Assembly: GCA_016858145.1 (NCBI GenBank)
Contig: JAEHOE010000042.1
Span: 620,001-684,000 of the forward strand
Direction: 5' to 3'
Source: Edaphochlamys debaryana
Taxonomy: Eukaryota; Chlorophyta; Chlorophyceae; Chlamydomonadales
DNA: 64,000 bases
Shown here piece after piece: positions 46,626 through 58,900 of this stretch; positions within the stretch are counted from its first letter, which is position 1; each line of letters starts with the position of its first letter. Position numbers and translations under genes: made by a program. A model generated the notes under the pieces. The model saw only the letters and a list, made by a program, of their open reading frames with translations, had not been told where the DNA came from and did not search any database.

Positions 46626-49600
46626 ATGGTGGATAAGTCCCTTATAGGCATGCTGGTGGTGCTCAATGCCATCGCCGCGGGCGTCCTGTGAGTCGGGTCG
46701 GCGGCGGAGGCGGAAATTCTGCTCCACATGGCATCCACCTCCCATCCTTGCGGCCCTGTCGCTGTCGCTCCCGCAGGTACAACCGCTTCCACGATCACCC
46801 TCAGGTGCAGCTGATCGAGTCGCATGTCCTGGAATGGTATCATCACGTGTTTCCCCCCAAAACACCCGACCGCTGCGGCGCGCTCAAGTGGCCGTCCTAC
46901 GTGCTGGTCAGCGACCGGGTTGTCTTTCCGGATGGCGACGTCAGACCTGGAGCGGGTGGGTTACAGCGAGGGCCTTACCGGGTGGGGAGGAGGGTTAGCC
47001 GCAGGGGTAGCCGGACGGGTATGAGGCTGCAGGCGGCGAGGCATGGCACGCAGTAGCCCCCAGGAGGGTAGCCCCGGCCTGAGGGAGGTGACGGCGGGGG
47101 CCGAAGGTAGGTAGCATCGAGCCGTGGAGCGGAGACTGGAGCTCATGTTGCCTTCTCGTCGCTGGTCTGGTCGCACGTACAGCCCCGCTCTTGCTTCAAT
47201 ACCAGCGCTGCCGAGAGGCTTGTCATGCTACTCCCCATCTCCTTTGCCCGTGTGACCCAAACCTCCACAACACCCCCTATCCTACCAAGCCCTGGAGTTC
47301 CCACCGCCCACCTCTGCTCACTACAATGCCCCAACCCTCTCCCCCCCCCCCCCCCAGTGTACATCGAGGGAACAAAGATCGCCGAGATCACGGAGAACAC
47401 CACCGTGACAGTGCCCCACGTGCTCAACTTCAAAGATGCCGTGATCTCGCCCGGAGTCATTGACGTACACATCCACCTTAACGAGCCGGGGCGCGTCGAG
47501 TGGGAGGGTGAGTGCCGTACGGACATACTGCAGAGGCAAAACGTCTCCACGCCCGGCCCCAGCCCCGCCCCAAGCCCCGGCCCCAGCCCCGGCCCCAGCC
47601 CCGGCCCCAGCCCCGGCCCCAGCCCCGGCCCCAGCCCTGGCCCCCAAGCGTTCGGCCGGTTTGGGCGGGAGCGCCTCAGGGGCCTTTGACCATGGTCCAG
47701 TCCCATCACCGATCACCCCATGACCTGCAGAGCTTGAGCAGGCCACCTGGATGGCCCGGGCCTCCCCCACACCCGGCCCCTGAGCCTCAGCCTCCGGCGC
47801 TCGCCCACGGCACTCCCGCCCTCGCCCTCACCCCCGGCCCCCCTTGCCCTTCCCTCCTCTCCCCTCCCTTCCAACAGGAATGATCAACGGCACCCGTGCC
47901 GCCGTGTCGGGGGGGGTCACCACCCTCATCGACATGCCGCTCAACTCGGACCCCGTCACCACGGACATCGAGCAGCTGGAAGCTAAGAAGAAGCTGGCCA
48001 AGGTACGGCGCAGGGCACGTGCGCCGTGCGTGCGGCGTGTGGTGTGTGCTAATGGGGGGGCTGCATGTGGGGCTCTTGGGGAAGGTTGCGTGCGTGCATT
48101 CAGGGCTGCGGCGCAAGATGCATGCGAGAGCAGAGCGCTACCTACCCGCCTAGCTCCCGACCCCCAATTCCCCAACCCCCCAACCGGCAACCGACCAACC
48201 GCCGCACCTCCCCAACCGCCCAACCGCCGCAGACCAAGTCGTTCGCCAACCTGGGCTTCTGGGCGGGCCTGGTCCCCGGCAACGCCCACAACCACACGCG
48301 CCTCGCGGAGCTGCTGGACGGCGGCGCGCTGGGCTTCAAGTCCTTCATGTGCCCCTCGGGCATCAACGACTTCGCCAACGTGGTGAGTGCGTGCGTGCGT
48401 TCCTAGGCTTGTTTGGGGGGTGGAGTTATTCGGTCCCATAGAGGTAAACGCGTGGGGGTTGCGGACTCGTCCCTAGCGTACGCCTTCGGCGCGTGCGTGC
48501 GGTCCTCGGCTTGTGTTGGGATTGTTGGGGTTGGTCTCTTCCATGCGGTGAAACGTGGGAGTTGTGGTCGTGTCTGTCCTGGGATTGCGTGGGAAAGCTG
48601 TGTTATTCCCTGTGTTCTCTTTCCCATTATGGGAGTGCCATTATGGCACTCGAGTGCGTGCTCGGGAGGTTGCGTTGCGTTGCGGGGGTGCTGGGATGCA
48701 GGTGCCGCTTCCGCGCTTCGCCGCCGCCGCCCTCCGCTGCGAGCCACCCCTCCCATCCCATTGTGTAATCACACACCCCCGCAGGAGGCGGACGACATTG
48801 CCGCCGCGCTGCCGTTCCTCAAGGCGCGGGGCGTGCCCTTCTTCGTGCACGCGGAGGTGGTGTCGGAGGTGGAGGCGGACAAGGTGGGGGGTACAGGGGG
48901 GTGGGGTGGGGCGCACGCGGACTGTGGCAGGCGTGGTGGTACGAGGGGGGGATGGAGCGTCGGGTGAACACAGCGGGGCACGTTGCTGGGGACAACAGGA
49001 AGTAAAGGGGCAGACTGCCGCTGGCTTTCCTGTCTAGTTGGGACCCCATCGACCCCTTCCCCGCACAGTGTAGGCAGACGTGTGGGTCAGCAACAAAGCC
49101 CGCAGGTGCACTCCACAGCACTTCCCGCATCTGATCCGCCCTTGGCCCTTCGTCCCGTACGTTTTCCCTCAGGCTGCTGACCCCACGGAGTATGCGACCT
49201 ACATGGCCAGCCGTCCGCCCAAGTGAGGGGCGGGGGGAAAGGGAAGGGAAGGGACAGGGAAGGGCCTTGAGGGGTAGTAGGGAGCCACAGAAAGGGAGTA
49301 GCAGTAGTGAGGAACGGCTGCTGGGAGGGGTCAGAGACCCATGGGAGAGGGGTGCTCTCCATCAGCCCTCAGCTTCTTTGCCGCCCGCCCAAACCCCATG
49401 CCTTTCCCCCGCTCCACCCCAAGGTTCGAGCAGGACGCGATCCGGCTGCTGGTGAAGCTGCTGGAAGCTGACTCCTCCGTGGTGGGTGGAGGGGGCAGGG
49501 TCCCTCAGTAGTCCCTCTGTCTTGGGCCCTTCTCTTTCTAGCCCTCCCGAACCCCCGCCTCTTATGCCCCATGCCCTCCACTAGGCCACCCGCAAACCTG

Positions 49601-51912
49601 CACCGGTAATGCAAGGCCTCCCTCTCTCCTTCCTCCCCTCTGAGCTCTGACCGCCCCCGGCCCCCCCCCCCCGGCTTGCTGGTGCACGTGGCCCACTTGG
49701 CTGTGCACAGCTGCACCCCTGACACGTGCCGCGCACATACACACACGTTCCCCCCTTCCTCTCCTCCCCCCCTCCTCCCCTACCTCCCCCCCAGGCCGCC
49801 CCCGGCTTCCTGGTGCACGTGGCCCACTTGGCGGACGCGGAGGCCCTGGAGATCATCAGGGTGGGTGGGGAGGGAGCGGGGACCCATGGCCATGGGGGCT
49901 TCTTGGCCTCGGGGGCTCCTTGGGCAGTCAGGTAGGCAAGGTGGTAGGGAGAGAGCAGGGCCTCACGGACGTGACCATATCCATGTGAGCTCCTTGGGAC
50001 ATTGAGCCCACGGGGGCCGTTCGGAGCAAGGGGCCATTGGATTGGGGTTCGGAGCCTGGGGCATGGGGGTTGGGCATTCAAGGGCACGCCTGGGCACAAG
50101 GGTGTTCAGAGCCTGGCAGGATCACTCCCCCTCAGAGGCAGTGGCAGGCGCCCCGGGGCATGGTCCCGACTTGCCGCAACTGACACCCCTCCCCCTCACG
50201 CCCCCCTCGCCGCCCCTCACCGCAGGAGGCCCGGGGCCGCGGCCTGCCCATCCAGGTGGAGACGTGCGCCCACTACCTGACCTTCTCGGCGGAGGAGGTG
50301 CCCCAGGTGGGGGGGGGGCGGGGAAAGGAAGGGAAGGGGGGGGGGGCGGAAGGAGCGGGTGGGCCGCAGTGGAGAGGAGCGACGGCAGGGAAGAGGCGGA
50401 TGGGGGAGGGGAGAGCGGATGGGGGGGAGCCCCCGACCCAGCCAGCCTGTGCCCACCCAACTCTCCAACGCCAACCGCCAAACCACCAACCGTTCCCCCC
50501 AGGGCGCCACCCAATACAAGTGCGCCCCGCCCATCCGCGGCGCTGCCAACAAGGACGCCCTTACTAAGGCGGTGGCCTCGGGGGAGATCGTGCTGGTGCG
50601 TGGGGCTGGGCCTCGCAATCTGCCGTACGGGGCGAGCAGCGGAAGGGAGGCTGGGAGACCATACACCGCGGGATGCGATGGTGCTGGTGCCAGTCACAGT
50701 GGCCTGGTGGCGGAGACGACTGAAGGAGTCGGGCTGCCAACGGGGCTGGCTGTGGGGTGCCAACGCGGCTCGCTCGCAACGGTGTTGGGCTCTCCGGCTA
50801 GGACTGGGATACGGATCAAGCTAGCAGCGGCATGCCCCGCCCGGCCCGGCCCGGCCCCTGCCCCGCAGGTGTCCTCGGACCACTCGCCCGCTCCCCCCAG
50901 CCTCAAGGAGACCCAGTCGGGCAACTTCCTCCGGGCCTGGGGCGGCATCAGCGGGGTGCAGTACCTGCTGCCGGCCACGTGGACCGCCCTGCAGGTGGGA
51001 AGGAGGGGGGTTGAGGGGGGGGTCCCGGGGTGATCCCTCGGGGTGATCCCCAGAGAGTGGCGCTGAGTGGGCTTCCAATGCGGCCGTAGACCCGCACGGC
51101 TGCACGTGGCAGGTAGGGTGGTTTGCGCCTCCAGCGAAGTTCCGAGCCCCGACCCGTGTCAAACCGAGCCCAGGCCCGTGTCAAAACACACCCACCCTCG
51201 CCCCCCCCGCTTCGCCCCGTCCCCCGTCTCCCAGGCCATCGGTGTGGACCTGCGCGGCCTGGCCCTGGTGCTCTCCGAGGAGCCGGCCAGGCTGGCGGGC
51301 CTGGCATCGCGCAAGGGCAAGCTGGCGCCCGGCTTCGACGCTGACATTGTGGTGAGCCCTTGACGCGCGACCCATGGTTCCCACGGGTCTTGGCCTTGCC
51401 CTTCCCCTTGCCCTTGCCCATGTGCGTTGTGGCGTTCTAGGGCTTGAGGTTTTCAATAGCGGGGCATGTGCCAGCCTCAGGTCTGCATCTGCATCGGCGT
51501 CGAGCGGATCAGCTGCCCGCATCGTATCATATTGATTGCTGCTGCCCTGCAGGTGTGGGAGCCCCAGACCCCCGCCAACACCTCCGTGGCTCTCAACCGC
51601 CACACGCACAAGCTCTCGCCCTACACGGACCGGCCGCTCATGGGGAAGGCAAGCCGACATGAAAGAGGACGGGCCCGTGCTTGGATTGCCTCACTTTGCG
51701 AAAGCAAACCGTGCGGGTTTGGCTATCCATCCTGTATTTGGGGCCTTGCGCGCCTATCTTCGTAGCCGTCATCCTCATTCCCTTACCCGGCTCTCACCCT
51801 TCTTGAACCCCGCCCCCAGGTGATTGCCACGGTGGTTGGTGGAGAGCTGTCCTCCCTGTTTGGTAACGTCAACCAGCAGCCCTGCGGCACAGTCATCACC
51901 AAGCGGGACTGA
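46626..51912 (+). CDS. ALN: Allantoinase (EC 3.5.2.5)
   Basis: Hydrolyses allantoin to allantoate, a step in ureide/purine-nitrogen use. Fifteen exons join in frame to 514 residues, a normal length: 46626-46687, 46777-46955, 47358-47507, 47878-48002, 48233-48382, 48785-48883, 49173-49222, 49424-49481, 49795-49860, 50226-50306, 50503-50595, 50869-50994, 51235-51351, 51553-51648, 51820-51912. The amidohydrolase metal site is complete: HIHLNEPGR (HxH), the lysine to be carboxylated in [28 protein letters not shown] and SSDHSPAP. The N-terminus is a hydrophobic anchor ([17 protein letters not shown]), as in plant allantoinases targeted to the ER. The start is the first ATG of this anchor. The intron after 51648 has a GC donor (AAG|GCAAGC). 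No other ureide gene lies in the window. Confidence 0.95.
47551..47650 (+). repeat. 12-bp tandem repeat (CCCCGGCCCCAG) in an allantoinase intron
   Basis: Six or so units of CCCCGGCCCCAG with flanking variants, in the intron between exons ending 47507 and starting 47878. The complementary strand is rich in G runs and could form G-quadruplexes. Confidence 0.9.
49655..49702 (+). repeat. Decoy copy of the start of the [10 protein letters not shown] exon, in the intron
   Basis: A C-rich tract followed by a near copy of the exon start at 49795: LLVHVAHLA versus FLVHVAHLA. It lies ~131 bp upstream and lacks a good acceptor AG (ccccggctt). This half-exon encodes the metal-site His, so reading it would duplicate that motif. 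Confidence 0.8.
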
Positions 51913-52361
51913 CTCAGCGCTTAGTCATGCATGGTGGGGCTCGATCAAGCCCCCAGGGGGCCCAAAGAGGAATCCAGGCGGGCGGGGTGTTGCAAGCTTG
52001 CAGAACTTGCTTGGATTGAGATACAGCCGTTGCGGTCATGCGTGAGTGCTGGTGTGAGTGGCTGGGGCGGCGGGCCTTGAGAGGACCGTGGCAGGCAGGG
52101 CCTTGGCAGCAGCTGCAGCGTTTCGCATCTGTGGACGTGTGGTGGGCCGCGATCAGGGGCCAAGAAGCTGGCGATTGTTGAGGGCGGCGTGTCCTGGGTG
52201 GGGCGCTGAGCCTGTTTGTGGCCAGTCGCGTGTGACTGGTTCACTGGGGGTGCATGACGCATTTCTGAAACGAGGTGCACCATGGGGGGGGGGGGGCGGG
52301 GGGCGCTTGTGCACAGTTTTGACGAAGTGTGTGTGTGTGTGTGTGTGCGTATGGAGGGCAG

Positions 52362-52386
52362 TGTAAGGCCTGAGTGCCTAGTGTAA
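52362..52386 (+). terminator. Paired TGTAA poly(A) signals of allantoinase
   Basis: Two TGTAA motifs 20 bp apart, each in the string agtgtaaggcc, about 450 nt behind the stop. Confidence 0.55.
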
Positions 52387-52731
52387 GGCCGGAGTCCGAG
52401 ACCGACGGGGGGGGGACAGGAGACGGCAAGCGAGTGGGGTGCAAGGATGCAAGCAGCGTCCTGCGTACAGAGCTACAGACAGACAGACAGATGTTAGGGG
52501 TCTTGTCCCAACCTGTACACTCCGTTGGATGTCCTCGTGTAAAGATCGAGCTAGAGTCTGGAGGGCGCTGGGGCTGGAGGGAGCAGGGAGGGAGCCGTGT
52601 TGAGGCGATCGTTGGGACCACCGAGTCATGGCACAGGCTCCCGTATAGGTGCTCGAGGAAGATGCAATTTGCGACTTGAGGAGACGAGACGGCCAGGAAT
52701 AAACTCCGCAGATGGTAATTCGGCTGTACAA

Positions 52732-52770
52732 ACGTTTCGTCGTCCGCGCGACGTTTCGTCGTCGCGCGAC
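52732..52770. promoter_or_regulatory. Tandem near-palindromic motif upstream of the receptor kinase
   Basis: Two copies of acgtttcgtcgt(c)cgcgcg in direct tandem, ~215 bp before the start codon. The second ends in the perfect palindrome gtcgcgcgac. This could be a protein-binding site; no known motif is claimed. Confidence 0.3.
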
Positions 52771-52982
52771 GTATCTGGGCGGGGAGACAGCCGAGTAGCA
52801 ACCCATAACACACATAGTTTAGCGGCGTTGATCGTAGAACGCAGTATCCCGTATCAGTCCGCGGACAAGAGATTGCAGCAAGGCTGGCTAGGCATTATGG
52901 CTCGTGACCACGTACATGAACAGCACCTGCTGCCAGAAAGCTAACAGCAACGCCGGGAAGTGAACGCGGACCTGCTAGAGCG

Positions 52983-55900
52983 ATGCACTGGTCACTGCTG
53001 CACTTCCTAGCAGCTGTGATGCTGCTCCATGCTTCAATAGCATGGGTTGAGGCTCAGAATGTGAAGCTGCTCTCATCTGGTGCTGATATGGTCGCCGCTC
53101 TTGCGGGGACGACGATGGCCCCAACGAGCTTGTGCTTGTGGCGCCAACCTCTACCATCACAGCGGCCATGTTTGACAGGTGGGCGGCTCAGAAGCGGCGG
53201 GAAAGGGCCTCGTCTGGCCAGTACGTCCGCGGATGTTGCCCGTGGCCTCCCCCACCTCGGTTAGTTCTCCTTTCGCCCCCCGTTCCCCACAGCTACGCTC
53301 CCGCGCTGGTCCTCGGCCGCAACGTCACTATCCGCAGCCCCGGGCCCGAGAAGCTCAACACGCTCAGTCTGGGGCTCTTACGCAAGTGCGTACGCCATGC
53401 CATTATGCGTCACACATGGCTGGGGGAGGGCGCGTGTCATCACGGGTGGAGGCAGGCGCGGGGGGAGGCCCGCACCCAAAGCTTCAAGAGCTCCTTGGAC
53501 GTCTTTGGAGGCAAATGTGACCGGAGCCTCTGCTGTGATGCATGGTTGGATGACGCCCCTGGGCCGCATTGCTGCTGCATGACTCATCGCGTCCGTACCG
53601 CCAGATCTACTCTCTGCGCTCGTGCGTGACTTGCGCTTGCGCTTGCAACCCCCCCGTTCTACTTCCCCCCCCTTCCCGCGCTCCAACGCACGCGCTGCCC
53701 CGCCACGCAGCAAGGTACGTGCCAAGTGACAGAGCCGGGGCCGCGGCGGGGGAAAGCATGCAGGGGCGGCGTCCCAGCGATGCGCTTGAAGCAAGTCGTC
53801 ACTGCGACACAGAGCCCCATCTAGCCATCGACCGAGCCAGACCGAGCCCCATCGCATGCAGGGGGCGGGGGGCCGCACCTGCACAGTCTGATGAATGTAG
53901 GATGAAGCTGTATGCGGCCTGTCCGACGTGTGCTGTCATGCATGCATGCAAGTGCCTGCGTCATGCTTTTGACCCGCGCTCCCAACCCGTTGGCCCCACC
54001 ACCCGATCTAGATCCAGCTGCGCCCGGGGGTACGGCTTATCTTCCGCTGGCTGTTCCTAATCGGTAGGTGCGTGCGTCAGTGTCGCAACGGCATGGATCG
54101 GGGAAGAGTGGGTGCGATGCATGTCGTACCGTAGTACCGGTACCGTACTACCTTACTTGCCGCGGCCCCCGCCCATGGCCCCACCTGCCTGACCTACCCC
54201 ACACAAATGCCCTATCACCACCACCGCGCAGACTACACAGACGGCTCAAACGCCGGCTCAGGTAGGCTGCGCTAGGTATACCGCCGGCGGGGCTTGCGCG
54301 GGGGCTTGCTTGTGCCGGAGCTTGCGCGCGGGCGGTGCTAGCTCGTGTACACATATGCCTACGTGCGGTGGCTTGAAGCCTTTTGACTGAGGTGCGTCCT
54401 CGCCCTTTCTCGTCCTACCCTCCCAACTTTGCATCGTCCAGGCACAACGATCGTGACACCCACTGTGGGTACAGGGTCACCGTCTCGACAACTTGTGAAC
54501 AGGTCATCCGCAGCGAAGCTCGTCAAGACCTTTGAGTGCATGGCCACTATCCGTTGTCATTCGGATCTTCAGGTATCTTGCCGTACGTAAATGAACTCCC
54601 GGATCCGGATCCATACAGGAGGAGGTCGGCGTGGAGACCGCTTTTGAGGATTGCGTCTTTGTGCTGCCCCGTTGCTTCCCTGAGGACACAGTGAGGCGAG
54701 TGGCTGGGTGTGAGGGCCTGCCCCTCGCAACCGCGCATTGCTATGGCAGGCCTGCAGTGGATGGGGGTGCATGCCGCGCGGTAACCGGCCAGAAACACTC
54801 GGCCGTGTGTGTGATGCATGGCATAAAACCCCATCCGCTTCGCCGCGTGGCGTGTGTGGCCGTGACATGTGCGCTGTTCGTGCCCCCACTCATGCCCACC
54901 GCCGCCCGCTCGCCGCTGCACCTGACAGGGCCATCATGCCGAGCCTCCTGCGGCCCTCTGAGCACCACGGCACCAACAACATCTCATTCCTCACCACGCT
55001 GCCGCCCGCCACGTCAGCTGCGCTTGGCCTCACTGAGCAGCAGACGGTGTGCGCTGAGGGCGCCGCCCCGGCGCCGTACGGTACGCCGTACGGTACGCCG
55101 TACGGTACGGAGCGGAGCTGTTGGGCGCAGATCATCCTGTTCGAGGACTATGCGTCGTACGTCGTGGCGAACAGGCCGCTGAGGCCCATCTACCTGACAA
55201 ACATTGTGGTGGGTCGGAGCCGGATTAGATGCTTGCAGCCCGCGGGTATGCAGTCTCTCCGTGATTGCCGCCGCCCCCACATGCAGCCCACTTGGGGTGG
55301 CGGCGGCGGAGTACTTGGGTCAAGACCGGGGCTTTCTTCCTTGATCCCGAGCCCGGCTCGCCAACCCCTGACCCCCAACGAACCCACAATCCCCAATCAA
55401 CGAACCCCAATCACACAGAACCGCTACAGCCGCTCCATAGCCCTGTGCCCTGAGGAGTTCTCCAAGGCCTGCATCGCAGCGAATGGGCCCACGGACTGCT
55501 TGCTGGCCGCCTTCAAGGTGCGTACGGCAAACGTACGACAAGAAACCGCACGTCTGTACAGACGCACGCACGACAGCGCCACAGCATCATTACTTATCTG
55601 CTGCATTGCCCTCGCTCCCCGGGCCCCCAGGATTGGCGAGGAGAGGTGGACGGGCCGGCGGCGCCCACTACCCCCGGAGGGGAGGGCCTGAGCGGCGGAC
55701 AGCTAGCCGGAGTCGTGGCGGGCGCCGTTGCTGGTGCGTTACATGCGTGCGTGCGCCTTGCAGCTCTGTTGCTATGGGACCCGGAACCAGCGCCAGCACA
55801 TGAACCAGAATGCGCTTCAGTGTGCTGTGCAACCAATCAGCCGTTGGCCTCCGTCCGCTTCACCACAGGCGCCCTAGCGATACTGGCCCTGGCCGTGCTG

Positions 55901-58900
55901 GGCGTGCTGTGGGCGCGTCGCGTGGCGCGCAGCAGACGGCAGCAGCTGTTTGAGGGCAGTTCGAAGGTGGTGCCGGGCCATTCTAAGATCAGTGGCTCTA
56001 CGGAAGGGTGAGTGATCAAGCGGCGGGTGGAGGAAGCGGCGGATCGCTCGGCGGAGGGGTGGATGGATGGAGGAAGAGGACACACATGGCGGGGGCACCT
56101 GTGCGGACGACGCGGCCGGCTTAGTTGGTTAGCCCCGTTTCACGTCCCTCCCTCCCCGGCTCCCTCCTCATGCTACCAGATCCGGAGAGGGAACCGGCGA
56201 CGACGGTACCGTCCCAATTTCCGGGAGCAGAGGCTTGGCAGCAGTACTGACACAGGAGGGCCCGGGCGGCTCGGCAACCTCTGGACGAGGGGCCCTCGCA
56301 GGCCGGGCGGGAGGCCGCGACCCGCTGCTGCTCTCCCTCACAGCCGATGGCTCTCAGTACACGATCGGGAGCGCACCGCTGGACGCCGTGGCCATCATGC
56401 TCACAGGCCAGAGCGACATCCCAGGTGGGCCGTGACGACGACGCAGTGCAAGCTCCTTGAAACCAAGGGCCGTGCCAAGCTGTGATAAATGCGGCTCTCC
56501 CGCCTGCCTCCTACTGAGCCGGATGGTACATTTGGTCCTGCCCCCGCCCTCACGACTTGCGTACCGTCCTGTGCTCCAGCCCCAGCGCCATCCCTCGTGG
56601 TCTCCCAAGAGACGCCGTGTACGGCGGCCCTCGTGGCGATACGGGACGGCGAGGAAGAGCCGCCGGAGGCAGGCTCTAGCAGTACTGCTGCCGAAAGCGG
56701 CGGCCCAAGCTGCACGGGTGCGGAGCCGACGGACTGCGTGACGTTGCTGCCCCGGGTGCTGGGCAGCGGCGGCTCCGGCAAAGTGAGCACGGACCATGCG
56801 CGTTCTTGCAGTAGTTCTGGCTTGCAGGCACCTTACGCAATGGATGCCTCGTCATGATGTCTTCTCATGCGCTCCATGGCTGGTTCCTGCCACAGGTGTA
56901 CGAAGGGAGGCTACGGGGCCAGCGCGTGGCCGTCAAGGTGCGTACGGCACCTCCGCACCAGAGCGGCGGGCGCAGCGTGCGGCGGCCCAATGGATGCACG
57001 CGGGCAGCCCCGCGGCTGCTACAGTCATGACACGGTGCTCAGCTGTACTGCGTGCCGTACTGTGCCTGCATGCAGGTCCTGACGGGGATGTACGACATGT
57101 CGGTGCAGCGGTGCACCATGGACGAGCACGCCATGGCGGCTTTTACTCAGGAGGTGCGTCGGTTTGTACGGCCAACCTCAGCCTGCCTGATATCACGCCT
57201 TTCCACTCAGGTCCGTCCTGCGGTGCCTGCCCACCCACCCAGACAGCCACGCACCGCTGCCTCGCTCACCGGTGCCCACCACACCACTCCGCCCCCGCTC
57301 CATCGCTTGCCCCCGCCTGGCAGGCGGAGGTCCTGGGCCGCGTGCAGCACCCCAACGTGCCCCCCTGCACACACCCTCTGCCCCCTCCTCCCCCCTCGTC
57401 CTGACCCTCTTGCCTCCCCCCCCCCCCTGCTCTGACCCCAGGTGGAGGTCCTGGGCCGCGTGCACCACCCCAACGTGGTCCGCCTCCTGGCCGCCTGCCT
57501 CTCGCCGCCCCGCATGGGCCTCGTGCTGGAGCTCATGGACACATCCCTGGCGCAGCTCATGTACGGCAGGGGCACGGATGCGCCGCGCCTCCTGCCCCTG
57601 GACGAGGTACGTAGGCGCGCAGGCGCAGGCGCAGGCGCATAATTTCCGTACGCACCCGGCACCACCGACCTTGATAGCTAGAGGGCCGCTGTTTTGCAAG
57701 CCAAGCGGACTGGGTGTAAGGGGGCGCCGGGCTGTCCGTGCGCTGGCGTCGAACGCGCGCTTCACTGGCATGCACCCCCTGGCCCCAGGTCCTAACGATT
57801 GCAACCGACGTCGCGGCCGGGCTCGCGTACCTGCACCCCACGGTGAGTCTTGAGGGCCTCGCTCCGCTCCACTCCCCACGCTCAAGCGACCTAGACTGCG
57901 CCTCCCCGTCCCCCACCCCACCCCCGCCTCACACCTCGGCCGTAAACTCCGCCCCCGCCTCGGCCTTTCCCTGCCGCCTGTATCCCCTACGCGCGCACCA
58001 CCCTCATGTGCCCCTCTGCCCCCTGCGGCATGCGTGCGGCGCTAGCACTAGCACTCCGCGAACGTGGGCTCGGGCCGTGCAGCTGGGCGGCGGGCTGGTA
58101 CAAGGGCCGCGGCGCCGCGCGGGCGCGCCTCGGTACTCGTTACGTGCATGGCTCGCTATCGCTCTCTACCCTAGTGCGCTTAAGGTGCAGCGGCACACAT
58201 GAGCTCTCCTCAGCTGAGGCATCGCAGTGCTTTCCCGGCACGTCTGCCCTACTCTGCACTCCCCTCCCCTCCTCCCTCGTCCCTCGTCCATCCCTCTTCC
58301 CTCGCCACCCCGTCCGCCCAGATCGTGCACCGGGACGTCAAGCCCGCCAACGTGCTGATCTCGGGGTACGGCACTCCCCATATGAAGGTCAAGATCGCTG
58401 ACGTAAGCCGGGGCCAAGTACCAACTACCCCGGGGCATTCTCCAGACCCTAGCCGACCCTCAAACCCCTTCATTCCGCGTTGCCCCCTTTCTTCATTCCT
58501 TGCCTCATGGCAGTTCGGCCTAGCGCGGCTGCGCAGCACCCACCACTCGACAGAGAACCCGGAGGCGGGCACGGTGGGTTGGGGGGTTCGGGGGGTTTCG
58601 CTGGCGAGCGGCTCTTCAGCTCCCATCGGCCCCCTCCGTTCGTCCCGGCACGCAGAGACATCCAAGTCCTTGGATCAATCCGCCCTCACACGCCTCACAC
58701 CCCCTCACACGCCTCACACCCCCTCACACGCCTCACACGCTTTTTCATTCGCTCCCCTCCCAAACCCGCCCTCCAGGCATCCCACATGGCCCCCGAGTGC
58801 TTCGACGTTAGCAACACCACCATAACTCATGCGGCCGACATGTACGCGTTCGGCGTGCTCCTATGGTGCGTGGGGCCGAGGCGTGCAGTCCTACCTGTTC

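Larger units (their letters stand above)
51913..52982. other. Allantoinase 3' UTR and receptor-kinase promoter
   Basis: TGTAA at 52362-52366 and 52382-52386 (and 52537) are candidate poly(A) signals for allantoinase. A (GT)n tract lies at ~52328-52347 and a G run at ~52281-52292. The rest is the 5' flank of the receptor kinase. No gene is seen. Confidence 0.5.

Noticed and set aside
52328..52347. GT microsatellite as a regulatory element
   Set aside because: A simple dinucleotide tract in a 3' UTR; common and without further signal.
53711..53716. Four-base microexon (CAAG) in the receptor kinase
   Set aside because: It would join in frame, but a 4-nt exon cannot be supported without cDNA.
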